Origin: Thermococcus paralvinellae | Lineage (GTDB): Archaea > Methanobacteriota_B > Thermococci > Thermococcales > Thermococcaceae | Length of the DNA stretch: 64,000 nucleotides | NCBI RefSeq assembly: GCF_000517445.1 | Contig: NZ_CP006965.1 | Location: 620,001 to 684,000 of the forward strand | Reading direction: 5' to 3' | Shown here: piece by piece, positions 25,451 to 33,498 of the stretch | Position numbering within the stretch: position 1 is the first letter of the stretch | Layout: the number at the start of each line of letters is the position of its first letter | Notes under the pieces: generated by a model | What the model saw: the letters and a program-made list of their open reading frames with translations, nothing else | What the model was told of the DNA's origin: nothing | Database searches by the model: none | Position numbers and translations under genes: made by a program

Positions 25451-26794
25451 ATGAAAGTTAATCGTGATGAACTTCTAAGTTATGGTGACGTTACGGCTAA
25501 AGAAATAGCTCTAACTCTGATGGAAGAAGCGATAAAAAGTTCAGATCCCTATGAGGCCGTCAAAAGAGCTCTGAAAATGGAAGATGAGAAGATAATTGTT
25601 AATGGAAAAGAGTTCCCAATTAAAGGCAAAATCTACGTTTTAGCTTTTGGAAAAGCTGCCTGTTCGATGGCCAAAGCTGTTGAAGAGATTCTCGGAGATA
25701 AACTTGAAGAAGGAGTTGCTGTTACAAAGTATGGTTATGCACTTCCATTGAAAAAAATAGAGGTCATCGAAGCTGGACACCCAATACCGGATGAAAACTC
25801 AATGAAGGGAGCTTTAGCTGGTGTTGAACTTGCTAAAAAGGTTGACAAAGATGATATTCTTCTGGTGCTCATCTCTGGTGGCGGCTCAGCCTTATTCTGC
25901 TTACCAGAGGATGGAATAAGCTTAGAAGACAAGATAAAGACAAATGAACTTTTGCTGAAGAGCGGTGCAAAAATCTATGAGATTAATACCGTAAGAAAGC
26001 ACATTTCAAAGGTTAAGGGTGGAAAATTGGCTAAACTTGTGAAAGGAACGCTGATAAGCTTAATTCTCTCAGATGTTGTTGGAGATCCCTTAGAAGCAAT
26101 AGCATCTGGGCCAACTGTTAAAGACCCAACGACTTTTGAGGATGCCTACAGAATTTTGAAAGTCTATGGGATATGGGATAAGATTCCAGAGAGCGTCAAA
26201 AGACACATAGAGAAGGGTCTCAAAGGGGAAGTTGAGGAGACGCTCAAAGAGGATTTGCCAAATGTTTACAACTTCATAATCGGCAGTGTTTCAAGAGCTT
26301 GTGAGAGTGCAAAGAGGAAAGCGGAAGAGCTTGGTCTAAAAGCGTACATCTTAACGACGACACTTGAGGGAGAAGCAAAAGACGTTGCTTTAGCTTTGGG
26401 CTCAATTATAGAAGAGATTTATAATAGAAACAGACCTTTTAAGAAGCCCGTAGTTCTGATAGCTGGAGGAGAAACGACAGTTACAATTTTAGGAAAAGCT
26501 GGCCTAGGTGGGCCTAATCAAGAGATTGCTTTGAGCATAACTAGAAAAATCTCTGGATTGAGAGGGACGGCAGTTTTGGTAATGGATACAGATGGAACTG
26601 ACGGTCCCACAGATGCTGCTGGAGGATTAGTTGACAGTTATACTCTTGAGATTTTGAAAAAAGAGGGGATTGATATTGAGGAGTATTTAGCAACTCACAG
26701 CACTTATGATGCTTTGAAAAAGGCGAAAGCTTTGCTCATCACAGGACCAACAAGGACGAATGTTAATTCGATTTTCATAGCTGTTCTCCTTTGA
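25451..26794 (+). CDS. Glycerate 2-kinase
   Basis: This 447-aa protein belongs to the DUF4147/MOFRL-type glycerate kinase family, which forms 2-phosphoglycerate from D-glycerate and ATP. Motifs: LAFGKAACSMAKA near residue 66, LLVLISGGGSALF near 138-150, LSDVVGDPLEAIASGPT near 205, LIAGGETTVTILGKAGLGGPNQE near 340 and the C-terminal MDTDGTDGPTDAAGG. All catalytic regions are present. It is not obviously linked to the PTS genes, which run in the opposite direction downstream. Confidence 0.92.
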   Translation: MKVNRDELLSYGDVTAKEIALTLMEEAIKSSDPYEAVKRALKMEDEKIIVNGKEFPIKGKIYVLAFGKAACSMAKAVEEILGDKLEEGVAVTKYGYALPLKKIEVIEAGHPIPDENSMKGALAGVELAKKVDKDDILLVLISGGGSALFCLPEDGISLEDKIKTNELLLKSGAKIYEINTVRKHISKVKGGKLAKLVKGTLISLILSDVVGDPLEAIASGPTVKDPTTFEDAYRILKVYGIWDKIPESVKRHIEKGLKGEVEETLKEDLPNVYNFIIGSVSRACESAKRKAEELGLKAYILTTTLEGEAKDVALALGSIIEEIYNRNRPFKKPVVLIAGGETTVTILGKAGLGGPNQEIALSITRKISGLRGTAVLVMDTDGTDGPTDAAGGLVDSYTLEILKKEGIDIEEYLATHSTYDALKKAKALLITGPTRTNVNSIFIAVLL

Positions 26795-26898
26795 TTTTCC
26801 CAAAATTAGTTTTTACACGTAGATTTCATTTTGTCAAATCAAGAATACTTAAAAATTTTGAAAAAAGTTAAAGTTATTGATTTAATTATCTTAGGAGA

Positions 26899-27213
26899 TT
26901 AAGGTTCTATCGCATTCATCTTAGATAATGCTTCAAGAAGTTTGGATTTTATCTCTTCTTTGTCAACGAGATTTTTCAGAGGGACAACTATTTTGTCCGA
27001 ACCTTCAAATTCATCTGCATGAATTACAGAAGCAACTATTATGTCTGCATCACTTGATTTTGCAGTTAAGAGTTCTGTATGTTCCACTTTTGCTGGGATC
27101 CCAAGTTCTTTCAAAACATCCTCTACAAACATCCTCATTATTAACGAACTACCTTGACCAACACCACAAACTGTAAGTATTTTTAACTGCCTATCAAGCT
27201 TATATTTCACCAT
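26899..27213 (-). CDS. PTS system IIB protein, ascorbate (UlaB/SgaB) type
   Basis: This 104-aa IIB protein has the phosphocysteine in LKILTVCGVGQGSSLIMRM (C16), typical of the lactose/ascorbate-galactitol IIB fold. It takes phosphate from a IIA histidine and passes it to sugar bound in IIC. GGGGTGG precedes the ATG. It lies 71 bases behind the IIC gene in the same direction, so both should be read from the promoter in the 28593-28714 repeat. Confidence 0.85.
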   Translation of the reverse strand: MVKYKLDRQLKILTVCGVGQGSSLIMRMFVEDVLKELGIPAKVEHTELLTAKSSDADIIVASVIHADEFEGSDKIVVPLKNLVDKEEIKSKLLEALSKMNAIEP

Positions 27214-27284
27214 GATACCACCCCTTAATATGTTGCTAATTGAAAAAATAAACTTTGCCTTTGCTAAAAAGAAAATAAGGAAAA

Positions 27285-28577
27285 TCAGAAGATTGCACCT
27301 AGTATAGCCTTAAGGATTGCAACTATAGCGTACCAATCTGGATCTCCAAGCGTTGCGAGTTCAGCACCATATGTTAAGAATTGTAAGGTTAATGCTTGTC
27401 CAATTGCTAATATGAATCCGTTAAGTGCTCCTGCAAACACCGCACCTTTCCATCCTCCAGTTTTGTTTCCAAAGACTGCTGCTGCACCACCGGGGAAGAA
27501 CAGCATTATCATTGGGGGAACTATTACTGCAAATCCTGTGGCTATGAACAGTGCCATCATTACTAAGAACATACCAAGACCGCTCAAGAAACCAATAATA
27601 ACTGCTGTTGGAGCATATGGGAATACAACTGGACAGTCAACAGCTGGGATAGCTCCTGGAATAACTTTCTCCGAAATTCCTTTGAATGCTGGGACAATCT
27701 CCCCAACAAACATTTTAACACCCGTAAGGAGCACAACAATTGCTGCTGCGAAGTAAACGCCTCTTAAGACTGCCCATATTATTGGGTTTAAATCTCCTGC
27801 TAAGTTCGCTACTGTATCTGGTGTCTTGATGTATCCAGCTATAGCTGCAACAACCATAATAATTCCCAAGATGACAGCAGTGCTGACAGCATAATCTTTT
27901 AAGAATGAGAGTGCTCTTGGTAGGGTTATATTTTCAGTACTCTCCTCAGGTTTTCCAATACGTTTTCCTACATGGTATGAGATTAATGCTACAAGTGATG
28001 ATGTATGTGCATAACCGATAGCATCAGAGCCTATTATATCTCTCATTGCATGGTGAATATATGCTGGCTGTATGGTCCAATAAATTGCCATTGTAACTGA
28101 ACCTAGGAGTATAATTTCTTTTGCTGTAGCATTGGGGTTTATGGTCAAAATCACTGCAACAACTAACAATGATACCCACCACATGAGATGACCAGTTAGA
28201 TATACATGGCGGAGCTTAGGCACGACTCTTACAAGTATTAAGTGTATGATAAAAGCAACTGTCATTATAACTGCAGCATAACTTCCATATTGGCTTATCA
28301 AGTCATTTAATGGCACATAATTAGGCGGATACTTTGGAGCAACTCCTGTTGCAGCGGTTATAAGGGATTGGAAGTTTACCAGCTCATCAACGAACAATCC
28401 TGCTCCAGCAAGCATCATAACTACTCCAATCATGACCTTTGCTGTTCCTGTCAATACTTCATTGAAAGGCTTCTTCTGGAGCACTAGTCCAACAAATGCC
28501 ACTATACCCAAAAGGATTGCAGGTTGTCCAAGAATATTCGTTCCAATCCAGGTCAAGACATCCATAAAGGCAGCCAT
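27285..28577 (-). CDS. PTS system IIC permease, ascorbate (UlaA/SgaT) type
   Basis: This 430-aa integral membrane protein has about 11 helices. The LVLQKKPFNEVLTGTAKVMIGVVML segment near residues 30-54 and the GYAHTSSLVALISYHVGKRIGKPEESTEN loop near 190-218 match UlaA-type IIC permeases of the AG superfamily, which transport L-ascorbate in bacteria. Substrate may differ here, because the linked catabolic genes concern amino sugars. ATG at 28577 follows GGTGATC by five bases. Its promoter is one copy of the 122-bp inverted repeat. Confidence 0.88.
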   Translation of the reverse strand: MAAFMDVLTWIGTNILGQPAILLGIVAFVGLVLQKKPFNEVLTGTAKVMIGVVMMLAGAGLFVDELVNFQSLITAATGVAPKYPPNYVPLNDLISQYGSYAAVIMTVAFIIHLILVRVVPKLRHVYLTGHLMWWVSLLVVAVILTINPNATAKEIILLGSVTMAIYWTIQPAYIHHAMRDIIGSDAIGYAHTSSLVALISYHVGKRIGKPEESTENITLPRALSFLKDYAVSTAVILGIIMVVAAIAGYIKTPDTVANLAGDLNPIIWAVLRGVYFAAAIVVLLTGVKMFVGEIVPAFKGISEKVIPGAIPAVDCPVVFPYAPTAVIIGFLSGLGMFLVMMALFIATGFAVIVPPMIMLFFPGGAAAVFGNKTGGWKGAVFAGALNGFILAIGQALTLQFLTYGAELATLGDPDWYAIVAILKAILGAIF

Positions 28578-28970
28578 GAGGATCACCAATATTAGTTTTT
28601 GGGCTTTGTTTATATATTTTTTGGTGATTGGGTTGTTGTTATTGTCGTATTTGGCGTATAAAGCTTGTATAGTTCTTTGTTGTTGAAATAGACAGACGAC
28701 GTTATCATTTGTAACTACTAAGGAATATCTAACAATCTGCTATCATTTCCTAATATTCTTCTGAGATATGTCATATCCTGTAGTTGTTATAACTACTATT
28801 TTTCGTAATACAACGGATAATCGTGTCACTTACAGTTTGGTATTTATCAAGATTTCTTCTAAAAATATTGAATAATGTAATTCAAAGACTAACTAAAATC
28901 CCTCAAATTTGCCATAATAACACTTAAATATCAAGTGATAACTATCTATATATGGGTGGTTAGTACGAGT
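28578..28970. other. Divergent control region between IIC and the Orc1-like gene
   Basis: From left: IIC leader, the 122-bp repeat with the IIC promoter, then about 200 bases with a dyad GTAGTT-GTTAT-AACTAC (28780-28796) and a TTTTCGTAATACA element (28800-28812). The reverse complement of the latter recurs at 32943-32955, at nearly the same distance from the other repeat copy. The Orc1-like promoter (TATA CTATATATG, 28945-28953) ends the region. No coding sequence seen. Confidence 0.6.
28593..28714 (-). repeat. 122-bp perfect inverted repeat, copy 1 (IIC promoter)
   Basis: Every base is the reverse complement of 33038-33159; I checked it in ten-base blocks with no mismatch. Read on the minus strand it runs from TTACAAATGATAAC to CCCAAAAACTA and includes a BRE/TATA (CACCAAAAAATATATAAAC) near its promoter-proximal end, 35-50 bases before the IIC ATG. 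Upstream of the TATA lies a near-palindrome TATACAAGCTTTATA (28657-28671) and CAACAA-type repeats, both candidate regulator sites. Confidence 0.93.
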
Positions 28971-30233
28971 ATGAAGTTTAATCTCAAGGAAATTCTACGT
29001 GATGAGATGCAAAAAAAGACTATCATCATAAATCCCGGTGTTCTTACGGAGAGCTATGTGCCTGATTATCTGTTGTTTAGAGATGAGGAAGTTGCTCAAA
29101 TAACTAGGCATCTCGGTAGGTATTTAAGTGGAATCCAACCAGGGAATCTGTTAATTCATGGACCCCCTGGAACTGGGAAAACTCATGCTATAAAAATCGT
29201 TGCAAAAAGTTATAATGAATTTGTAAACGAGACTGGCATTAATTCAAAAATAATCTACATCAATTGTAAAGATAAAACATACTACCAAACCTTAGTCGCT
29301 CTATTGCATGGATTGGGAGTTGAGTTTCCAGAGAGAGGTCTCGGTGTATCTGAAGCTGTTGAAGCTCTAACTTTATACTTAAAGGAGAGCAACGGAAGGC
29401 ATGTCTTCGTTTTTGATGAGATAGATAAGCTAAAACGAACATATAGAGACAAAGAGGAGCCTATGAATGCCCTAATTTACAGGATGTCTAGATTAGATGA
29501 ACTTCTAGACAAGGAAGGTCCATTAATTATCATGATTTCAAACAAAAGCAACATAATTGAGAAGATTGAACATGCAACGAGGGCAAAATTTACTCCTCAA
29601 ACTATTTATTTTAGAGAATATAACATTGAGGAATTATATCAAATCTTATTAGATAGAGCTGAACGAGCGCTTGCTCCCGGAAGTTTTACTACAGAGGCAA
29701 TAGCATACTTGGCAGATCTTGTAAAAAAGAATGAGCGAGATTTAAGATGGGGTTTTAGAGTCTTAATTGAAGCTGCACTAAGAGCTCATGATAAACTCAC
29801 AACAGAGCTCATTGACGAAGCGGTCAATGTCGTTGATAATGACATGCTCTCACAAGTAGTTCACTCCCTAAGTAACCATCAACTGATTGTTCTTTGGGCA
29901 GTTGCATTTTTGGAAAACGTTAAAATATTACCCGTGACTGGAGAGTTGTATCATGTATACAAACTGGTTTGTGAAGAAGTTGGATTAAAGCCTAGAAGCA
30001 TGAGGCATGTCATGCATTATATAACACCGAAGATTGAAAGCATGGGACTGATTACTTCTAGAGAGAAGGGTCAAGGAAGAGGGAGAGGAAAAACTCTTGT
30101 TTTCCATTTAGAAGAAAACCCAGAAAAGATACTAAAGCTGGTTGAATCTGTTCTCTCAGAAAGGATGCATAAAGAGTTCAAGCCTGAAGAGATTCCAGAG
30201 TTCATTCAGATAAGCTTTCAAAGGAGGCGGTGA
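28971..30233 (+). CDS. Orc1/Cdc6-family AAA+ ATPase within the PTS locus
   Basis: This 420-aa protein has Walker A GPPGTGKT at residues 64-71, Walker B VFVFDEID at 145-152, sensor 1 IIMISNKSN near 180, a sensor-2 region NERDLRWGFRVLIEAA, and a C-terminal winged helix (about 300-395) with a basic GQGRGRGK stretch. The layout is that of archaeal Orc1/Cdc6, but I find no origin-like repeats nearby and the gene is followed five bases later by PTS genes. A DNA-binding regulator of the PTS locus is an attractive alternative to a replication role. TATA spacing suggests a leaderless message. Confidence 0.8.
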   Translation: MKFNLKEILRDEMQKKTIIINPGVLTESYVPDYLLFRDEEVAQITRHLGRYLSGIQPGNLLIHGPPGTGKTHAIKIVAKSYNEFVNETGINSKIIYINCKDKTYYQTLVALLHGLGVEFPERGLGVSEAVEALTLYLKESNGRHVFVFDEIDKLKRTYRDKEEPMNALIYRMSRLDELLDKEGPLIIMISNKSNIIEKIEHATRAKFTPQTIYFREYNIEELYQILLDRAERALAPGSFTTEAIAYLADLVKKNERDLRWGFRVLIEAALRAHDKLTTELIDEAVNVVDNDMLSQVVHSLSNHQLIVLWAVAFLENVKILPVTGELYHVYKLVCEEVGLKPRSMRHVMHYITPKIESMGLITSREKGQGRGRGKTLVFHLEENPEKILKLVESVLSERMHKEFKPEEIPEFIQISFQRRR

Positions 30234-30238
30234 TGTGA

Positions 30239-30715
30239 ATGGATCTTCTTAGAAAAGTTATAAAAGAACTCACCCCTCAAGTGATACAAGTCAACGCAGA
30301 AGTAAGGAACTGGATCGATGCTGTTAAGCTTAGCGGAGAATTGTTATACCAAGTGAGTAAAATCTCTAATACATATATCAAAGCTATGATAAAAACGACA
30401 CAGAAATTAGGTCCTTATGCTGTTATTGCTCCTGGTGTTGCTTTGCCTCATGCTCGACCAGAAGATGGAGCATTAAAAGTAGGGATAAGTGTAGTCACAC
30501 TTAAGAATCCAGTGGATTTTGACTCGCCCAATGATCCAGTTAGGATTGTAATTGCTTTTTCTGCCCCAACAAATTCTCAGCATCTTCAACTTTTGAAAGA
30601 GCTTGCTACGATACTAGGCAATAGAGAGTTCAGGAAAAAGCTCAGACGAGCAGGAAGTCCTGAGGATGTTATCTCAACATTTAGGTGGATTATTCAGGAA
30701 GAGGTGAGGATATGA
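30239..30715 (+). CDS. PTS system IIA protein (mannitol/fructose type), copy 1
   Basis: This 158-aa IIA domain has the phosphorylatable histidine in GVALPHARPEDG (H71), the signature of the fructose/mannitol/ascorbate IIA superfamily. It accepts phosphate from HPr and gives it to IIB. It sits between the Orc1-like gene (five bases) and ptsI (ATGA overlap). The central third is nearly identical to the second IIA at 32363-32833, indicating a duplication. Confidence 0.9.
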   Translation: MDLLRKVIKELTPQVIQVNAEVRNWIDAVKLSGELLYQVSKISNTYIKAMIKTTQKLGPYAVIAPGVALPHARPEDGALKVGISVVTLKNPVDFDSPNDPVRIVIAFSAPTNSQHLQLLKELATILGNREFRKKLRRAGSPEDVISTFRWIIQEEVRI

Positions 30716-32385
30716 CTAAAGAAGTCATCCTTCGAGGAATCGCGGCTTCATGGGGGATTGGCATTGGAAATGCGATTGTTGTTAAAGTTCAGTCTTATAA
30801 AAATACTCCTCAATTAAGAGATAATCCTATTAAAGCACTAGAAAAAACTAAAGAGAGAACTCTGAACATGATTAATGAGCTTATCAGCGAAGTTACACCA
30901 GAAGTTGCCGAAATATTGCGAGCTCATAAATTAATGGTTGAAGCAATCATAGAAGAAGCATTAGAATTGGTAAAGGCTGGAAAAGCACCAGAAGAAGCTA
31001 TAACTATAGTTACGGACAAATACATAGAACTCCTGAAAAATTCAGGTTCTGCAGTAATCCAGCTAAGAAGTGATGATCTTGTTGATATAAAGAACACTCT
31101 ACTCCAGAATCTTTTGGAAGGTGAAGATTTCAATATCAAAGAAAATTCAGTCGTCGTTGCAAAAGAGATTTATCCATCCCAGCTTATTAAATACTCAAAA
31201 AAAGGTGTAGTTGGTGTTGTAACAGAGAAAGGAAGCTACACCTCGCATGCTGCTATAATAGCAAGAAATCTAAAGATACCAATTGTGTTCGGAATCAAAG
31301 ACGCCACGAAGATCATCAATGACGGCAATTTGGTAATTGTCGATGGATTCTCGGGTAATCTTATCGTTAATCCTTGTGAAAGCACAATAAAGAAGTATAT
31401 AAAAAGGAAGGAGATTTTTCGGGGCTTATTTAAAAAATTCGAAGATGGAAAAGATGAAATTGCTGAAACTAAAGATGGGAGAAAAATCCTCGTAATGGCA
31501 AACGTGGGGAATGAAGATGACCTAAATACCGCATTGCTGAATGGCTGTGATGGTGTGGGTCTCTTTAGGCTAGAGTTCTACTTTATGAACACCAACTCTT
31601 TACCATCTCCTCAAGAGCTGGCTCAAATCTTTGAAAAATTTGCTAAGAAGCTTGAAGGAAAGCCCCTGACACTTAGACTCCTAGACATTGGAGGAGACAA
31701 AGAGATACCCTATTTAGAGATCCCAAAAGAACACAATCCATTCCTTGGTCTCAGAGGAATTAGATATCTCCTTAAGCATGAAAAACTGCTTAAAAACCAA
31801 CTTGAGGCAATAAAATTGGTGAAATATAAAAACATGAAGATCATGGTACCCATGGTTAGTACAGTTGAGGAGATTAGGGAACTTAAAAAAATAATTGAAA
31901 AAGATAAAGGTGACAAGAAGATTGGCATAATGGCGGAAGTACCTTCAATAGTGTTCATGGCAGATAAGATAATGAAGGAGATCGATTTCATAAGCATAGG
32001 GACGAATGATCTCACTCAATACATATTCGCTGTGGACAGAACAAATGAAGATGTCTCATATCTATACGATGATATGCATCCAGCTGTTTTAAGAGCCATT
32101 GCTATGCTTACAAAAGAGGCACAAAGGGCTAATGTCCCAGTAGAGGTATGTGGAGAGCTTGCAGGAAATCCCCTTGCTGTGCCAATTCTTATTGGTCTCG
32201 GCATAACTGAGCTTAGCGTTTCCCCGACTTTGATTCCAATGATAAAATGGATAATACAGAGGTTATCGTATAGGGAAGCCAAGGAATTAGTGAAAAGGGT
32301 GCTCGAATTGGAGAATGGGGAGGAAGTAAGAGAAGAGGTTAGGAAATTCTTTAAGAATATACTTAAGATTGAGCTTCCTTGGTAG
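30712..32385 (+). CDS. ptsI: PTS enzyme I (phosphoenolpyruvate-protein phosphotransferase)
   Basis: This 557-aa enzyme I takes phosphate from PEP and passes it to HPr. The N-terminal swivelling domain carries the active histidine in GSYTSHAAIIARNL (H179); the C-terminal TIM barrel shows the PEP-site motifs GVGLFRLEF, RLLDIGGDKE, MAEVPS, GTNDLTQY and VCGELAGNP. Length matches bacterial enzyme I. ATG at 30712 overlaps the IIA stop and follows GAGGTGA. The 3' end overlaps the convergent second IIA gene by 23 bases. Confidence 0.93.
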   Translation: MTKEVILRGIAASWGIGIGNAIVVKVQSYKNTPQLRDNPIKALEKTKERTLNMINELISEVTPEVAEILRAHKLMVEAIIEEALELVKAGKAPEEAITIVTDKYIELLKNSGSAVIQLRSDDLVDIKNTLLQNLLEGEDFNIKENSVVVAKEIYPSQLIKYSKKGVVGVVTEKGSYTSHAAIIARNLKIPIVFGIKDATKIINDGNLVIVDGFSGNLIVNPCESTIKKYIKRKEIFRGLFKKFEDGKDEIAETKDGRKILVMANVGNEDDLNTALLNGCDGVGLFRLEFYFMNTNSLPSPQELAQIFEKFAKKLEGKPLTLRLLDIGGDKEIPYLEIPKEHNPFLGLRGIRYLLKHEKLLKNQLEAIKLVKYKNMKIMVPMVSTVEEIRELKKIIEKDKGDKKIGIMAEVPSIVFMADKIMKEIDFISIGTNDLTQYIFAVDRTNEDVSYLYDDMHPAVLRAIAMLTKEAQRANVPVEVCGELAGNPLAVPILIGLGITELSVSPTLIPMIKWIIQRLSYREAKELVKRVLELENGEEVREEVRKFFKNILKIELPW

Positions 32386-32833
32386 TGCTTTTTTCATATG
32401 CTTTTATTATTTCCAAAACTTCCTCTGGAGTCTTTGCAGACATAATCTCTCTTCTGAAGTCTTCATTTGATAGCAATAACGCTAATTCTTGAAGTATGGT
32501 TATGTGAGAACTCTTATCGGGAGCTGAAAAAGCCATTACGACCTTAACTGGATCATTGGGTGAGCCAAAATTTATGGGATCTTTCAATACAACTATGCTG
32601 AATCCTACTTTTAATGCTCCATCTTCTGGTCGAGCATGAGGCAAAGCAACACCAGGAGCAATAACAGCATAAGGACCTAGCTCCTTTATTGTTCTAATCA
32701 TTCCGTCGATGTATTCTCTTGTAATTTTCCCAGTTTTATAGAGCAGTTCACCAGCTATTCTTACACTTTCCTGCCAATCTTTAACCTTAACTTGGGTTAG
32801 AATTTCTTGGACAGATATATGCTCCTCAAGCAT
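32363..32833 (-). CDS. PTS system IIA protein, copy 2
   Basis: This 156-aa paralog of the IIA at 30239 shares the GPYAVIAPGVALPHARPEDGALKVG region, with active histidine H66, and the SPNDPV and LLKEL/LQELA segments; the ends have diverged. ATG at 32833 follows GGTGG and a TATA (ATATTTATAAATT) lies upstream on the minus strand, so it has its own transcript. Two IIA proteins for one IIB/IIC set suggest either a regulatory IIA or a second target. Confidence 0.9.
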   Translation of the reverse strand: MLEEHISVQEILTQVKVKDWQESVRIAGELLYKTGKITREYIDGMIRTIKELGPYAVIAPGVALPHARPEDGALKVGFSIVVLKDPINFGSPNDPVKVVMAFSAPDKSSHITILQELALLLSNEDFRREIMSAKTPEEVLEIIKAYEKSTTKEAQS

Positions 32834-33214
32834 TATTTCCACCAAATACATTTCTAAAGGTTTAATTTATAAATATATCTTCCATAGTGTTTGTATCGAT
32901 AAAATAGAGAGATTACATTTGTTCTCAGAGATATTTATCGGATGTATTACGAAAATAAATAGTTACTTTTCAGGATTATTTTAATTCTTTTTTTCCAAAA
33001 CTTCAAACTCAATTAACTTACCTTGGAAGGGGCAGAATTACAAATGATAACGTCGTCTGTCTATTTCAACAACAAAGAACTATACAAGCTTTATACGCCA
33101 AATACGACAATAACAACAACCCAATCACCAAAAAATATATAAACAAAGCCCAAAAACTAGGATATGGGTGTCATCTTACTTTTCATCTCGGAATAATCTC
33201 TGGAGGAAATAACC
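32834..33214. other. Divergent control region between IIA-2 and ptsH
   Basis: This region contains the IIA-2 promoter (minus strand, about 32860-32880), the TGTATTACGAAAA element (32943-32955) shared with the other control region, T-rich sequence, the 122-bp repeat with the ptsH promoter, and a roughly 48-base ptsH leader with GGAGG. No gene seen. Confidence 0.6.
33038..33159 (+). repeat. 122-bp perfect inverted repeat, copy 2 (ptsH promoter)
   Basis: This is the reverse-complement copy of 28593-28714, oriented towards ptsH. The TATA box (AAAATATATAAAC, 33132-33144) with BRE (CACCAAA) predicts a transcript start near 33167, just beyond the repeat. The two copies therefore share everything upstream of the start but have different leaders. 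The candidate operator TATACAAGCTTTATA lies at 33081-33095. Confidence 0.93.
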
Positions 33215-33487
33215 ATGATAGAAAAAAGAGTGGAAATTAAAAACAAGAGTGGACTTCACGCACGACCGGCAGCAGTTTTCGTTGAGACAACTAAAAAGTT
33301 TAAATCAAAAATAACAGTGATAAAAGAGGGCAAATCGGCAGATGCGAAGAATATATTACAGATTCTGGCACTTGGAGTAGATTATGGAGATGAAATTGTA
33401 CTGCAAATTAGCGGAGAAGATGAAGAAGAAGCTGCAAGGGAGTTAATTGATTTACTAGAGCGTGTTTTACCTTCAGAAGACAAGTAA
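33215..33487 (+). CDS. ptsH: Phosphocarrier protein HPr
   Basis: This 90-aa HPr has the active-site histidine in KSGLHARPAA (H15), the normal position. It carries phosphate from enzyme I to IIA. The regulatory serine-46 of Gram-positive HPr is asparagine here (DAKNILQILALGV), so HPr-kinase control is not expected. GGAGG lies eight bases before the ATG. It is the first gene of an operon with two SIS proteins and NagA, read from the 122-bp promoter cassette. Confidence 0.95.
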   Translation: MIEKRVEIKNKSGLHARPAAVFVETTKKFKSKITVIKEGKSADAKNILQILALGVDYGDEIVLQISGEDEEEAARELIDLLERVLPSEDK

Positions 33488-33498
33488 AGGGATAGAAA

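Noticed and set aside
28715-28934. Replication origin next to the Orc1/Cdc6-like gene
   Set aside because: I found no ORB-type repeats with G-rich ends and no long AT unwinding tract flanked by them; the gene order is that of a sugar operon. The region is better explained as a divergent promoter.
30685-30711. N-terminal extension of enzyme I starting at 30685
   Set aside because: It would lie inside the IIA gene with no ribosome site; the ATG at 30712 follows GAGGTGA and matches the family start.
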